Positions 52,524-60,575 of a stretch of 60,575 bases of DNA are shown here, piece by piece. The position numbers and the translations under genes are program-made. The notes under the pieces are model-generated. The model did not search any database, was not told the DNA's origin, and was given only the letters and a program-made list of their open reading frames with translations. This DNA is from an uncultured Gammaproteobacteria bacterium (lineage in GTDB: Bacteria > Pseudomonadota > Gammaproteobacteria > Berkiellales > Berkiellaceae), in the NCBI GenBank assembly GCA_902826485.1, contig CADEEZ010000011.1:3394-63968 (forward strand), in the 5' to 3' direction. Each line of letters starts with the position of its first letter. The stretch's first letter is position 1.

Positions 52524-52990
52524 TGCAGGTTAATTTTTTTAAATGGCTTAATTTACCTGAAGTTTACGAAGTAGATACAGCGAGGCTACAAGAAGCCTAT
52601 TATAGGTTATCTAAAAATACCCATCCTGATAATTTTCATGGTAAATCAGATTTTGAAAAACAAATGGCAGAAAAAGCCTTAGGGTATACGCATCAAGCTT
52701 ATGAAACCTTAAGCTGTCCAATTAAACGAGCCAGTTATATTTTATTGTTAAATAACATCGATTTAAATTCAGAAACCATAGAGCGGCAGCCGATGTCTGC
52801 AGATTTTTTGGCTAAAATGTTTGATTGGCAAATGCAAGATGAAAATCAAGAATTACAACGTGACTTACACCAAAATATACAAGCTAGACTCGCTAATATA
52901 AGTGAATTATTTGAGCAAAAAAAAATCGAATTAGCGGTTATGCCTATACGAGAAGTCATGTTTATGAAAAAGATACTGGAGCATACTTAA
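52523..52990 (+). CDS. hscB: Fe-S J-type co-chaperone HscB
   Basis: HscB delivers IscU to the Hsp70 HscA and stimulates its ATPase. 155 residues; N-terminal J-domain with the HPD motif at 34-36 (KNTHPDNFHG) and a C-terminal helical domain that binds IscU. The ATG at 52523 overlaps the iscA stop; the longer in-frame start at 52478 would lie inside iscA. hscA starts one base after its stop. Confidence 0.94.
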   Translation: MQVNFFKWLNLPEVYEVDTARLQEAYYRLSKNTHPDNFHGKSDFEKQMAEKALGYTHQAYETLSCPIKRASYILLLNNIDLNSETIERQPMSADFLAKMFDWQMQDENQELQRDLHQNIQARLANISELFEQKKIELAVMPIREVMFMKKILEHT

Positions 52991-52991
52991 A

Positions 52992-54773
52992 ATGGGATTA
53001 TTAACCATTCAAGAACCAGAGGCTGATTTATCTGAATCTCTTATTTCTGTTAAACCTAAAGTTGCGCTGGGCATAGATTTGGGTACTACCCATTCTTTGG
53101 TTGGGGCTTATATAAATAACCAAACAGTTTTATTTAAAGATTCGAATGGCAAAACATTATTACCTTCTGTTGTTTTATATACGGCTGATAATCAGCAGAT
53201 CTTAGTGGGCCATCAAGCAACAGATAGCCCAGAAGCCATATTTTCTGCTAAACGTTTTATGGGTAAAGCTTTATCTGAATTAAATCATATCCCTATGCAA
53301 TCAGCCCGTGCTTTACAAGCGGATCAAGATAATTTGGCTGTATTGTCTACCCCCCAAGGCATAAAATCTCCCATTCAAATATCAGCCGAAATTTTAAAAA
53401 AACTACTTAAAATTGCTCAAAGCAATTTAGCGGTGATTTACCCTGAATATGAATTATCGGGGGCTGTGATTACCGTGCCGGCTTATTTTGATGATGGTCA
53501 ACGACAAGCCACTAAAGCAGCTGCTGAATTAGCCGGTATAAACGTATTAAGATTATTAAACGAACCCACTGCGGCTGCATTAGCTTATGGCTATGATAAA
53601 CAAGATAAGGGCATTTATCTGGTATATGATTTAGGCGGTGGCACATTCGATGTGTCTATTTTAAAGTTCCATCAAGACGTATTTGAAGTATTGGCCACAG
53701 CGGGAGATACCGCTTTAGGTGGCGATGATATGGATGCTTGTATTATCGACTATTTTAATCAAAATCTATCTTCAGATAGCGCATCGATAACTTGGCGCCA
53801 AGCAAGAGAGATCAAAGAAGCTTTAACAGAACAGACTGAATTTAAACTTGTCACCCGTGATATTTTTGATAAATTAATCAAACCCTTAATAGATAAGACC
53901 ATAGACATTACTAAAGCTTGTATACAAGATGCTAAGCTAAGTTTAACTCAAATAAATAAAATTATTTTAGTCGGGGGAGCCACTCGTGTCCCGGCTATAT
54001 ATAAAACGCTAGATACAGCCTTTGGGTTGCCGATATCTCAAGAAGTCGATCCTGATAAAGTGGTAGCGATAGGCGCAGTGTTACAAGCGGCTAAATTAAT
54101 GGGTCAAACCGATACGGTATTATTAGATGTGGTGCCCTTATCTTTAGGTATTGAATTAATGGGTGGGGTGACAGAAAAAATCATTGCCCGTAATACAAAA
54201 TTACCTGTTAGTGTCACCCAAACGTATACTACTTATCAAGATAATCAAACAGGCTTTAAAATCAAAGTGGTGCAGGGTGAGCGGGAATTAGTCAAAGACA
54301 ATCGTTCATTGGCAGAATTTGAGTTAAAAGGCTTGCCTGCTTTGCCACAAGGTAAATTACGTATTGCCATGACGTTTACGGTCGATGTAGATGGTTTATT
54401 AACGGTCACAGCAAAAGAAACCACCACGAATCACTCTCATCAGGTTGAAGTTAAGCCGACTTATGGTTTAACAAGAGTAGACATCGATTCGGCTGTTTTA
54501 AAAGCCGCGGAAAATGCAAAAACCGATATCATTGCTCGTCAATTAGCAGAGGCTAAACGCGAAGCGAATAAAATAATAGATTATGCCAAAATATTACTGG
54601 CAGATTTAGATAACAGTGATGCGAGTTATCCTGATATTAAATCAGCTTTTGATATTTTAACTCAGATTGTTGAGCAATCTGAAATAAAGCCCATTATTGA
54701 TAGTACAAAATCATTAGAAAATTTATTAGTGCCTATTAGTTTGTCTCGTTTATCAGAGAGTTTGAGCATATAA
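52992..54773 (+). CDS. hscA: Fe-S Hsp70 chaperone HscA
   Basis: Specialised Hsp70 that acts on IscU to release clusters. 593 residues, slightly shorter than in E. coli. The ATPase domain has GIDLGTTHSLVGAY, LNEPTAAALAYGYD and VYDLGGGTFDVSIL; the substrate domain follows from about 385 (LLDVVPLSLGIELMGG). A 25-residue leader before the ATPase domain is typical of HscA rather than DnaK. The next gene, fdx, starts two bases after the stop. Confidence 0.96.
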   Translation: MGLLTIQEPEADLSESLISVKPKVALGIDLGTTHSLVGAYINNQTVLFKDSNGKTLLPSVVLYTADNQQILVGHQATDSPEAIFSAKRFMGKALSELNHIPMQSARALQADQDNLAVLSTPQGIKSPIQISAEILKKLLKIAQSNLAVIYPEYELSGAVITVPAYFDDGQRQATKAAAELAGINVLRLLNEPTAAALAYGYDKQDKGIYLVYDLGGGTFDVSILKFHQDVFEVLATAGDTALGGDDMDACIIDYFNQNLSSDSASITWRQAREIKEALTEQTEFKLVTRDIFDKLIKPLIDKTIDITKACIQDAKLSLTQINKIILVGGATRVPAIYKTLDTAFGLPISQEVDPDKVVAIGAVLQAAKLMGQTDTVLLDVVPLSLGIELMGGVTEKIIARNTKLPVSVTQTYTTYQDNQTGFKIKVVQGERELVKDNRSLAEFELKGLPALPQGKLRIAMTFTVDVDGLLTVTAKETTTNHSHQVEVKPTYGLTRVDIDSAVLKAAENAKTDIIARQLAEAKREANKIIDYAKILLADLDNSDASYPDIKSAFDILTQIVEQSEIKPIIDSTKSLENLLVPISLSRLSESLSI

Positions 54774-54775
54774 AT

Positions 54776-55123
54776 ATGAATAATAAAAATAAAGTTAAAG
54801 TCACTTTTTTACCTCATCCCGTAATATGCCCTGAAGGCAAAGTGGTAGAATCTGAACCTGGCATATCCATATGCCAATTGGCCTTAAATAATGGCATAGA
54901 TATCGAACATGCCTGTGAAATGGTATGTGCTTGTACTACTTGTCACGTTATAGTCCGCCAGGGGTATAACAGCTTATCGGAAATAGAAGAACGCGAAGAA
55001 GACTTATTAGATAAAGCCTGGGGTTTAGAACCCCAATCTCGTCTGAGCTGCCAAGCAATCGTAGATAATGAAGATTTAGTGGTCGAAATACCCAAATATT
55101 CTATTAATCAGGTTTCTGAATAA
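54776..55123 (+). CDS. fdx: ISC-type [2Fe-2S] ferredoxin Fdx
   Basis: Adrenodoxin-type ferredoxin that supplies electrons for cluster assembly. 115 residues; ligands fit Cys47, Cys53 and Cys56 in HACEMVCACTTCHV and Cys92 in RLSCQAIV, the E. coli pattern, with one further Cys at 51. It is the last isc gene here. No iscX follows; the next frame is an unrelated small protein. Confidence 0.96.
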   Translation: MNNKNKVKVTFLPHPVICPEGKVVESEPGISICQLALNNGIDIEHACEMVCACTTCHVIVRQGYNSLSEIEEREEDLLDKAWGLEPQSRLSCQAIVDNEDLVVEIPKYSINQVSE

Positions 55124-55200
55124 TCTCTCCTGTAAATACATTTTTACTCATGTTATTCTCGAGATGTGACCAATGTTAATAATCTTTTTTGGAGAATAAG

Positions 55201-55476
55201 ATGAGTAAGGATACTGTGAATTATAACTATTCCTATAGCAATATAGGGAAGAAAAATTGCGAAAATGAATCTGCTTGGCCAAAGACATACACGCCACTGT
55301 CTTGTAGACAAGAAGCTAAAAACGCAACTAATGGACTCAAGAAGCAAAATGATTTATGCAACCGAAACGAGATTGATGAAAACACAGTAAAGAAAAATAA
55401 ACTGTACAGCGAATCTATAGGCCATGAAGAATATTGGGTTCAAGTGAAATACACAAGAACAAGAACCCCAAAATGA
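55201..55476 (+). CDS. Small hydrophilic protein of unknown function
   Basis: 91 residues rich in Asn, Lys, Glu and Tyr (MSKDTVNYNYSYSNIGKKNC) with three Cys, no signal peptide and no membrane segment. GGAG lies six bases before the ATG at 55201; a TTG at 55189 is in frame but lies on top of that site. It follows fdx at the place where iscX stands in E. coli but is not related to it by sequence. No family recognised. Confidence 0.5.
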   Translation: MSKDTVNYNYSYSNIGKKNCENESAWPKTYTPLSCRQEAKNATNGLKKQNDLCNRNEIDENTVKKNKLYSESIGHEEYWVQVKYTRTRTPK

Positions 55477-55568
55477 TAAATTGGGCTAAATTGAGCAGTA
55501 GATATAGGCAATATCTTGCAAAAAACAGTAAGCTAATCTTGATAAATAGTTAAAAACTTGCTAAGGTT

Positions 55569-55587
55569 AAACTAGTCAGACTAGTTT
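55569..55587. promoter_or_regulatory. Perfect palindrome upstream of the toxin-antitoxin pair (probable operator)
   Basis: AAACTAGT and ACTAGTTT flank a CAG centre, a perfect 8-bp inverted repeat ending 19 bases before the antitoxin ATG. Phd-family antitoxins bind such palindromes to repress their own operon, so this is the likely operator. Confidence 0.7.
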
Positions 55588-55606
55588 GTTAAAAATAGGT
55601 GTAATT

Positions 55607-55855
55607 ATGCATACCTGGAAGTTACAAGATGCAAAAGCACGGCTTAGCGAAGTCGTGAAAGAAGCGACCACACAAGGTCCCCAAGAGATTACTTTACGGG
55701 GGGAGCCGGTGGTGGTGGTTATGTCTGTTGCTGAATACAGTATTCTAGTAAAACCCAAACTTGGTTTCGTTGAGTTTATGCGCCAATCTCCTTTGTTTGG
55801 CGTTGATCTAAAAATAAATCGTGATGATTCTTCAACAAGAGAAATCGATTTATGA
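55607..55855 (+). CDS. Phd/YefM-family antitoxin
   Basis: 82 residues: MHTWKLQDAKARLSEVVKEA at the N-terminus is the dimerising, DNA-binding Phd/YefM fold, followed by GEPVVVVMSVAEYSIL and a C-terminal tail that should wrap the toxin. I start at the ATG at 55607 with AGGTG six bases upstream, not at the earlier TTG at 55586. Its stop overlaps the toxin start (ATGA). It should neutralise the neighbouring PIN-domain RNase. Confidence 0.92.
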   Translation: MHTWKLQDAKARLSEVVKEATTQGPQEITLRGEPVVVVMSVAEYSILVKPKLGFVEFMRQSPLFGVDLKINRDDSSTREIDL

Positions 55856-56265
55856 GTTATTTATTAGATACCAATGTTATTTCTGAGCTAGTTAGAGCAA
55901 AACCGAGCGTACAAGTTATTAAATGGTTTGATACAGTACCTAATGAAGCGCTATATATAAGCGTATTAACATTAGGGGAGATTCGAAAGGGCGTAGAAAT
56001 GATCCCTGAAGAAAAAAGAAAAGAAAAATTAAGAATTTGGCTAGAAATTGATTTGCCTCAATGGTTTTCTGAACGTGTTTTACCTATAAGCAAAGAAATT
56101 TCTGATCGTTGGGGCCGCTTACAGGCAGAAATAAAAAAACCGTTTCCCGCTATTGATAGTCTTATTGCTGCTACTGCGTTGTACCATGATTTACGTATCG
56201 TCACTCGAAACACAAAAGATTTTAATTATGCTGGTTTGCAGGTTGTTTCACCTTGGGAGGTATAA
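55852..56265 (+). CDS. vapC: VapC-type PIN-domain toxin RNase
   Basis: 137 residues of PIN-domain nuclease: MSYLLDTNVISELVRAKPS gives the first catalytic Asp6, then Glu43 (LTLGEIRKG), Asp102 (FPAIDSLIAATAL) and a C-terminal TRNTKDF with Asp123. All four acidic residues are present, so the toxin looks active. It is close to the FitB subgroup. It overlaps the antitoxin by four bases and the convergent ankyrin gene by 44 bases. Confidence 0.92.
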   Translation: MSYLLDTNVISELVRAKPSVQVIKWFDTVPNEALYISVLTLGEIRKGVEMIPEEKRKEKLRIWLEIDLPQWFSERVLPISKEISDRWGRLQAEIKKPFPAIDSLIAATALYHDLRIVTRNTKDFNYAGLQVVSPWEV

Positions 56266-57211
56266 TTTTGACGCTTGGTGGTTTTAGGGTATCATTTTCT
56301 TGTATAGTATCTTCAGATTGATTTTTAAAACAAGGTAAAAAACAAGCAGCGGCTTTATTAAGAAAAGTTGGCTTATCGACAGCCATTTTATTAAGGGTTT
56401 TAAATACCAGTTCTAAATCCTCTTCTAATCTTGACCTATACCATTCTGGGAAACGTTCAGATAGTTGCAGGGCAATTAACTCAGGTGGTTGGATGGTAGC
56501 AAAATTTTCATTATCTTTTTTTAGTATGCAAGCACCAAATAATGCGAATAGTTCTAGTTGAATTGTTTTTATGCGTTTGTTAATAAATGGTTGCCAATTT
56601 TCAGTGTACTTATCAAAGTTATTTTTGTAATCCACGTTGTATTTCTGTACGTATGAAATCACTTCGTCAATTCGTTTTGTTGGCATGCCATTATAGATAG
56701 ACCATCCCATCCTCATATTCTTTCTGACTGCAAGTTCGAGGAGAGTGCCATATAAACCAGTTGCTTTTGTTGGAACAGTCGCCCCCGCTTGAATTAAGAT
56801 ATCTACTATTTCAGGATGGTTTTCTAGTACGGCCTCAATGAGGGCTTCGCTTATCGCTTTAGGCTCAATACCTTCTTTAATTAATAACTTAACACCGGCA
56901 ATGTTGCCACTTCTGGAGGCCAGCGACACGGCAGTGAATCCCCTATGAGTTCTTGCATTGATATTGGCTTTTGCCCAAATTAATACTTTCATGGTGTAAT
57001 TATGGTGATTTGCTGCGGCCTTATGTAAAGGTGTGTATAAAGAACTGTCTTTTTTTTCTAAATCAGCGCCGGCTAATATTAATAAAGCGACTTCGAGAAG
57101 TATCCCCGAGTCAGCAGCTTTATATAAAGCCCAATTTATATCGTCTTCGCCCAACCACTTAGAATAAAAATGCTTAACATTTTTATTAATGAAGTTTTTT
57201 ATATGATCCAT
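56222..57211 (-). CDS. Ankyrin-repeat protein, probable effector
   Basis: 329 residues with about four ankyrin repeats at 25-160: YTPLHKAAANHHNYTMKVLI, GFTAVSLASRSGNIAGVKLL, ISEALIEAVLENHPEIVDIL. A helical, uncharacterised C-terminal half follows, with a Lys/Pro-rich end. No signal peptide. Ankyrin effectors are typical of Legionella, Coxiella and related intracellular bacteria. Its 3' end overlaps vapC, so one of the two arrived as an insertion next to the other. Confidence 0.8.
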   Translation of the reverse strand: MDHIKNFINKNVKHFYSKWLGEDDINWALYKAADSGILLEVALLILAGADLEKKDSSLYTPLHKAAANHHNYTMKVLIWAKANINARTHRGFTAVSLASRSGNIAGVKLLIKEGIEPKAISEALIEAVLENHPEIVDILIQAGATVPTKATGLYGTLLELAVRKNMRMGWSIYNGMPTKRIDEVISYVQKYNVDYKNNFDKYTENWQPFINKRIKTIQLELFALFGACILKKDNENFATIQPPELIALQLSERFPEWYRSRLEEDLELVFKTLNKMAVDKPTFLNKAAACFLPCFKNQSEDTIQENDTLKPPSVKIIPPKVKQPANQHN

Positions 57212-57274
57212 ATTGATTTATCTTGCTAAGTTAATGGTTAAAAGATAAAACTAGTTTACCAACAAAGCTTTTGA

Positions 57275-57304
57275 TTGGCAAACCCTAGGCTAGTTAGTTA
57301 TAAT
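57275..57304 (+). promoter_or_regulatory. Sigma-70 promoter of ndk
   Basis: TTGGCA (57275-57280), 18-base spacer, TATAAT (57299-57304), 35 bases before the ndk ATG. Confidence 0.6.
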
Positions 57305-57339
57305 GGCCAACTTTATTTATATATCTAGGGAGTATTCAA

Positions 57340-57771
57340 ATGGCTGTGGAAAGAACTTTATCTATTATTAAGCCCGATGCGGTAGGTCAAAATCACATTG
57401 GTGATATTTACACTTGTTTTGAGAAAGCTGGCTTAAAAATTATTGCCGCTAAAATGATGCATCTAACTGTTTCTCAAGCAGGTGAATTCTATGCGATTCA
57501 CCGTGAGCGCCCGTTTTTTACTGATTTAGTGAATTTCATGTCTTCAGGCCCTGTGATAGTGCAAGTTTTAGAAGGCGAAAATGCCGTTTTATCACACCGT
57601 GATGTGATGGGCGCAACCGATCCTAAAAAAGCAGCGCCAGGCACAGTTCGTGCTGAATTTGCTAAGTCTATCGATGAAAATGCCGTTCATGGGTCAGATT
57701 CCTTAGAAAATGCCAAAACAGAAATTGCCTTTTTCTTTAGACCCGAGGAAATTTGTGCAAGAACGCGTTAA
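57340..57771 (+). CDS. ndk: Nucleoside diphosphate kinase
   Basis: Ndk balances nucleoside triphosphate pools by phosphate transfer from ATP through a phospho-histidine. 143 residues, usual length; the active-site His117 lies in ENAVHGSDS, and [11 protein letters not shown] marks the N-terminus. The rlmN start lies inside its last 17 bases. It resumes the conserved order after the accessory block. Confidence 0.97.
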   Translation: MAVERTLSIIKPDAVGQNHIGDIYTCFEKAGLKIIAAKMMHLTVSQAGEFYAIHRERPFFTDLVNFMSSGPVIVQVLEGENAVLSHRDVMGATDPKKAAPGTVRAEFAKSIDENAVHGSDSLENAKTEIAFFFRPEEICARTR

Positions 57772-58876
57772 TCTTTTAGGGCTAAGTGGCCCCCAACTGC
57801 GTGAGTTTTTGGTTGGCATCGGTGCCCAAGCGTACCGTGCCGACCAAATTTTAAAGTGGATCCATCATGAAGGCATGACGTCTTTCGACGAGATGAATAA
57901 CCTCAGTAAGGCCTTAAGAGAGCAATTGGCAGAAAAAGCAGTGATTGAACCACCGCTTGTGCATGAAAGACATCTCTCTAAAGATGGTACACGCAAATGG
58001 TTATTTAATACTGGTGGCAGCCTAATTGAAGCTGTTTATATCCCTGAGCCTAGCCGTGCGACGCTTTGCATTTCTTCTCAAGCCGGCTGTAGTCTAAACT
58101 GCACTTTTTGCCATACGGGTAAGCAGGGGTTTCATCGAGATTTAACGTCGCATGAAATTATTGGCCAAATCTGGACCGTATGTCATGAACTCAAGGCTGA
58201 AAAAGTCTTTTTACCTGGCGCAAGCAGGGTCATCAGTAATGTGGTGATGATGGGGATGGGCGAGCCCTTGATGAACACCGATAATGTTTTAAGCGCATTG
58301 AATCTCATGGTAGATGATTTGGCTTATGGTTTATCTAAAAAACGTGTCACGGTGTCGACTTCTGGTGTGGTACCCAATATAGACAAATTATCCGATGCCT
58401 TAGATGTGAGTTTGGCGGTGTCATTGCACGCGCCCAATAATGAACTTAGAAATATTTTAGTCCCCATTAATAAAAAGTATCCTATCGATCAGTTAATTGC
58501 CGCTTGCCAACGGTATGTGAGCAAACAAAAAAATCGAGTGATTACCATTGAATATGTCATGCTTAAAAACGTAAATGACACGCCGGTACATGCTAAACAA
58601 TTAGCTAAAGTACTCGCGCACTTACCTTCTAAAGTGAATTTAATCCCCTTTAATCCATTTAAGGGTGCAGATTATGAGCGTTCAACTGACGAAGCCATTG
58701 AGCTTTTTCAGACTATTTTAATGAAAGCCGGATTTATTACGACCATTCGTAAAACACGGGGCGATGAAATCGCCGCAGCCTGCGGTCAATTAGCCGGTCA
58801 GATTAAAGACAGAACCAAACGCCAAGAAAGATTTTTAGCCAAAATCCCTGTTAGTGAGATAGTTGACCGCATTTAA
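57755..58876 (+). CDS. rlmN: Dual-specificity 23S rRNA/tRNA adenine-C2 methyltransferase RlmN
   Basis: Radical-SAM enzyme that methylates A2503 of 23S rRNA and A37 of tRNAs. 373 residues from the GTG at 57755, chosen because GAGGAA lies just upstream and the product length then fits the family. The cluster motif CSLNCTFC (CxxxCxxC) is near 112-119 and the resolving Cys near 345 (AAACGQLAG). It overlaps ndk by 17 bases, the usual ndk-rlmN coupling. Confidence 0.95.
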   Translation: MQERVNLLGLSGPQLREFLVGIGAQAYRADQILKWIHHEGMTSFDEMNNLSKALREQLAEKAVIEPPLVHERHLSKDGTRKWLFNTGGSLIEAVYIPEPSRATLCISSQAGCSLNCTFCHTGKQGFHRDLTSHEIIGQIWTVCHELKAEKVFLPGASRVISNVVMMGMGEPLMNTDNVLSALNLMVDDLAYGLSKKRVTVSTSGVVPNIDKLSDALDVSLAVSLHAPNNELRNILVPINKKYPIDQLIAACQRYVSKQKNRVITIEYVMLKNVNDTPVHAKQLAKVLAHLPSKVNLIPFNPFKGADYERSTDEAIELFQTILMKAGFITTIRKTRGDEIAAACGQLAGQIKDRTKRQERFLAKIPVSEIVDRI

Positions 58877-58977
58877 GAAAAGTTATTTTTAGATTTAGTT
58901 GCTACTCGTAAGCTCAAAATTAGATTATAGTAGAGCAGGATAATCTTAATTTATAAGCACCTTGCCTAAGTAATAAA

Positions 58978-59802
58978 ATGAACAAACAATTTTTGATTTG
59001 CGGTCTTCTTATACTGTCCGTTAATCTATCGACCTTATTGATAAGTGGGTGTAGTCAATCCGCTTCTCCTGCTGCAGCTCAAAAAAATACAAATGAGCAG
59101 CTTAAAGAAGAACCTGAACAGTTCACTAAAAAATTCAATCCTGAAAAAGCCGCTAAATTAAATGTTGAGTTAGGATTAGCTTACCTAGATAGCAATCAAC
59201 CTTCGCGCGGCAAATTAAAACTTCAACGCGCTTTGGAATTGGCGCCTTACCTTCCTGATGTGCAGGCAGCTTTTGGTCGCTATTACGAATCAATCGGTGA
59301 GTTCGAAGAAGCCGAAAAGTCTTATTTAAAAGCCATTAGAATGAATAAAACATGGGCTGTCAGTCACAACTTATATGGTGCTTTTTTATGTCGGCAAGGC
59401 AAATATGAACAAGCAAATCGTTCCTTTGAAAAAGCCCTTGAAGACAAAACCTATCCTGAGTCTGCTTCGGTATTAGAAAATGCCGGATTATGTGAATTGG
59501 CCGCAGGAAATAAACTAAAAGCCAGAACGTATTTTGAAAAAGCCGTTCGTCAAGATATTCATCGCGCAAATAGTTTGCTCGAATTGGCCTATATGAATTA
59601 TGAACAAAATAATTCTGTCGTAGCTTGGCAGTTATACAATCGATATTTACTGGCAGCCAATCAAACACCCCGATCTTTATATGTGGGTGTTCAACTAGCG
59701 CGCATATTAAAATATAAAGATAAAGAAGCAAGCTATATGCTTTTATTGAAAAGCGAATTTCACGATTCGCCTGAATATCAGCAGTTGGCCCATTTTTCTT
59801 AA
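58978..59802 (+). CDS. pilF: Type IV pilus assembly TPR lipoprotein PilF/PilW
   Basis: PilF helps the PilQ secretin reach and assemble in the outer membrane. The 274-residue precursor has a lipobox LISGC (acylated Cys25) and about six tetratricopeptide repeats, for example LNVELGLAYLDSNQPSRGKL, QAAFGRYYESIGEFEEAEKS and HNLYGAFLCRQGKYEQANRS. Its position after rlmN and before rodZ is the standard gammaproteobacterial order. Confidence 0.93.
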   Translation: MNKQFLICGLLILSVNLSTLLISGCSQSASPAAAQKNTNEQLKEEPEQFTKKFNPEKAAKLNVELGLAYLDSNQPSRGKLKLQRALELAPYLPDVQAAFGRYYESIGEFEEAEKSYLKAIRMNKTWAVSHNLYGAFLCRQGKYEQANRSFEKALEDKTYPESASVLENAGLCELAAGNKLKARTYFEKAVRQDIHRANSLLELAYMNYEQNNSVVAWQLYNRYLLAANQTPRSLYVGVQLARILKYKDKEASYMLLLKSEFHDSPEYQQLAHFS

Positions 59803-59835
59803 TTTATGTTAACCCACTTAAACAAAGGTATGTTT

Positions 59836-60575
59836 ATGCAAGAAGAAAATGATGTTTTGACAACCAAAGGACCTGGTGAAAAACTAAAGCGTGCACGCGA
59901 ATCCTTTGGATTAAGTACGTGGGATGTGGCAAGTCAATTATATTTACCTGAACGCGTAATGATAGCGCTAGAAGAAGATGATTATCATGCACATTTGCCA
60001 GCCCGTGCATTTGTTCGAGGGTATCTGCGTTCTTATTCCAAATTATTAAAACTTTCACCAGAAGAAATATTAAGCGAATTCGATGCATTAGGCATTTACA
60101 AAACGCCGCAAGAAGAAAGCCTTAAAACCTTAAGCCAACCCAGAGTCGCCCTAACTATTCATAAAGACAAATTTTGGTTTGGTGTGGTAGGCGGAAGTAT
60201 ACTCGGTATTCTGGTGTTAATTGTTACTTTAACTTGTTTGAATACGCGTCAAGAAAAAAATGAAGATATCATTAATCAAGTTTTACAAGAAGAAGAAAAA
60301 AATACCACCCCTGAGGTGGTAGCTGAGCCCATTTTAAGTGAAAGTTTATCTAACCCAAACTCTAAAGATAAAGCGCCAGCGGGGAAAAAACTATCTGAAA
60401 ATACTTTCAACTCTTCAGGGCAAGATAACCACTTTGTTTCGAGTGTTGACACAGCGACAGTCAGTGCCCCTGTTGAGCCTATTATCAGTGTAGAACAAGC
60501 TCAGGTTATCCATGATCAACAACAAATGACATCGGTTGATACGCCTTTACCTGTTGCACAGTTATCGGTTAATTA
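59836..60575 (+). CDS. rodZ: Cytoskeleton protein RodZ, 3' end outside the window
   Basis: RodZ links the MreB cytoskeleton to the membrane to keep rod shape. The visible 246 residues have an N-terminal helix-turn-helix of the HTH_25 type (GEKLKRARESFGLSTWDVAS, then HLPARAFVRGYLRSYSKLL), a membrane helix at about 113-135, and the start of a low-complexity periplasmic region. The frame is open to the last base, so the C-terminal DUF4115 domain is cut off. The ATG at 59836 is seven bases after AAGG; the ATG two codons earlier is too close to it. Confidence 0.92.
   Translation, partial: MQEENDVLTTKGPGEKLKRARESFGLSTWDVASQLYLPERVMIALEEDDYHAHLPARAFVRGYLRSYSKLLKLSPEEILSEFDALGIYKTPQEESLKTLSQPRVALTIHKDKFWFGVVGGSILGILVLIVTLTCLNTRQEKNEDIINQVLQEEEKNTTPEVVAEPILSESLSNPNSKDKAPAGKKLSENTFNSSGQDNHFVSSVDTATVSAPVEPIISVEQAQVIHDQQQMTSVDTPLPVAQLSVN

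Noticed and set aside
55201-55476. Candidate iscX after fdx
   Set aside because: The 91-residue product lacks the IscX length and acidic pattern; only the position matches.

Overview
The window is AT-rich gammaproteobacterial chromosome. Housekeeping gene order (bamD | rluD-pgeF-clpB; suhB | trmJ ... iscRSUA-hscBA-fdx ... ndk-rlmN-pilF-rodZ; yajC-secD-secF; lptF-lptG) is of the Pseudomonas/Legionella/Coxiella type. Between the conserved blocks sit genes with eukaryote-like features: an F-box plus leucine-rich-repeat protein, two large Ser/Thr protein kinases, ankyrin-type proteins, tails resembling nuclear-localisation signals, and a 1,692-residue orphan. That mixture points to an intracellular member of the Legionellales living in protists. 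A Berkiella-like (intranuclear) relative would fit the tails, but this is inference; no 16S or marker search could be run.

Layout. 1-7.4 kb: housekeeping genes (acylphosphatase with an unresolved start, proS, bamD, rluD, pgeF, clpB with a heat-shock-type promoter). 7.4-12.1 kb: effector-like block (F-box/LRR protein, kinase with an in-frame 15-bp tandem repeat, small downstream gene). 12.1-12.8 kb: two divergent small genes whose N-termini look like double-glycine (microcin/bacteriocin) leaders, each with a TTGACA promoter. 12.8-16.2 kb: DUF2157-DUF4401-GDYXXLXY membrane cluster and a DUF4328 protein. 16.2-19.2 kb: a truncated calcium-repeat toxin-like gene, two paralogous secreted or anchored proteins, and a degraded second copy of holD with its flanking repeat, itself hit by a 72-bp element with a 9-bp target duplication. 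19.2-24.4 kb: pssA/holD, a lipoprotein, a ribbon-helix-helix/RelE-like fusion, a DASS transporter and prfC. 24.4-26.1 kb: three small unknown genes. 26.1-32.9 kb: valS, pepA, lptF, lptG. 32.9-41.3 kb: second effector-like block (tandem paralogues with NLS-like tails, an RDD protein, the giant orphan), ending at a tRNA-Leu(CAA). 41.4-46.8 kb: yajC-secDF, suhB, a HipB-like regulator and trmJ. 46.8-49.7 kb: a kinase and debris inserted between trmJ and iscR. 49.7-55.1 kb: the isc operon with a clear IscR site and an inverted repeat pair between iscU and iscA. 55.1-57.2 kb: a small unknown gene, a Phd/VapC toxin-antitoxin pair with its palindrome, and an ankyrin protein. 57.3-60.6 kb: ndk-rlmN-pilF-rodZ, the last running off the end.

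How it works together. The core gives translation, envelope assembly (BamD, LptFG, SecDF-YajC), proteostasis (ClpB) and Fe-S assembly. The accessory genes look like secreted proteins aimed at host ubiquitin, signalling and nuclear functions, plus weapons against other bacteria (microcin-like peptides, toxin remnant) and stability modules. No secretion-system genes, CRISPR array, rRNA or complete insertion sequence are visible here. Residue positions are counted by hand and approximate where 'about' is used.
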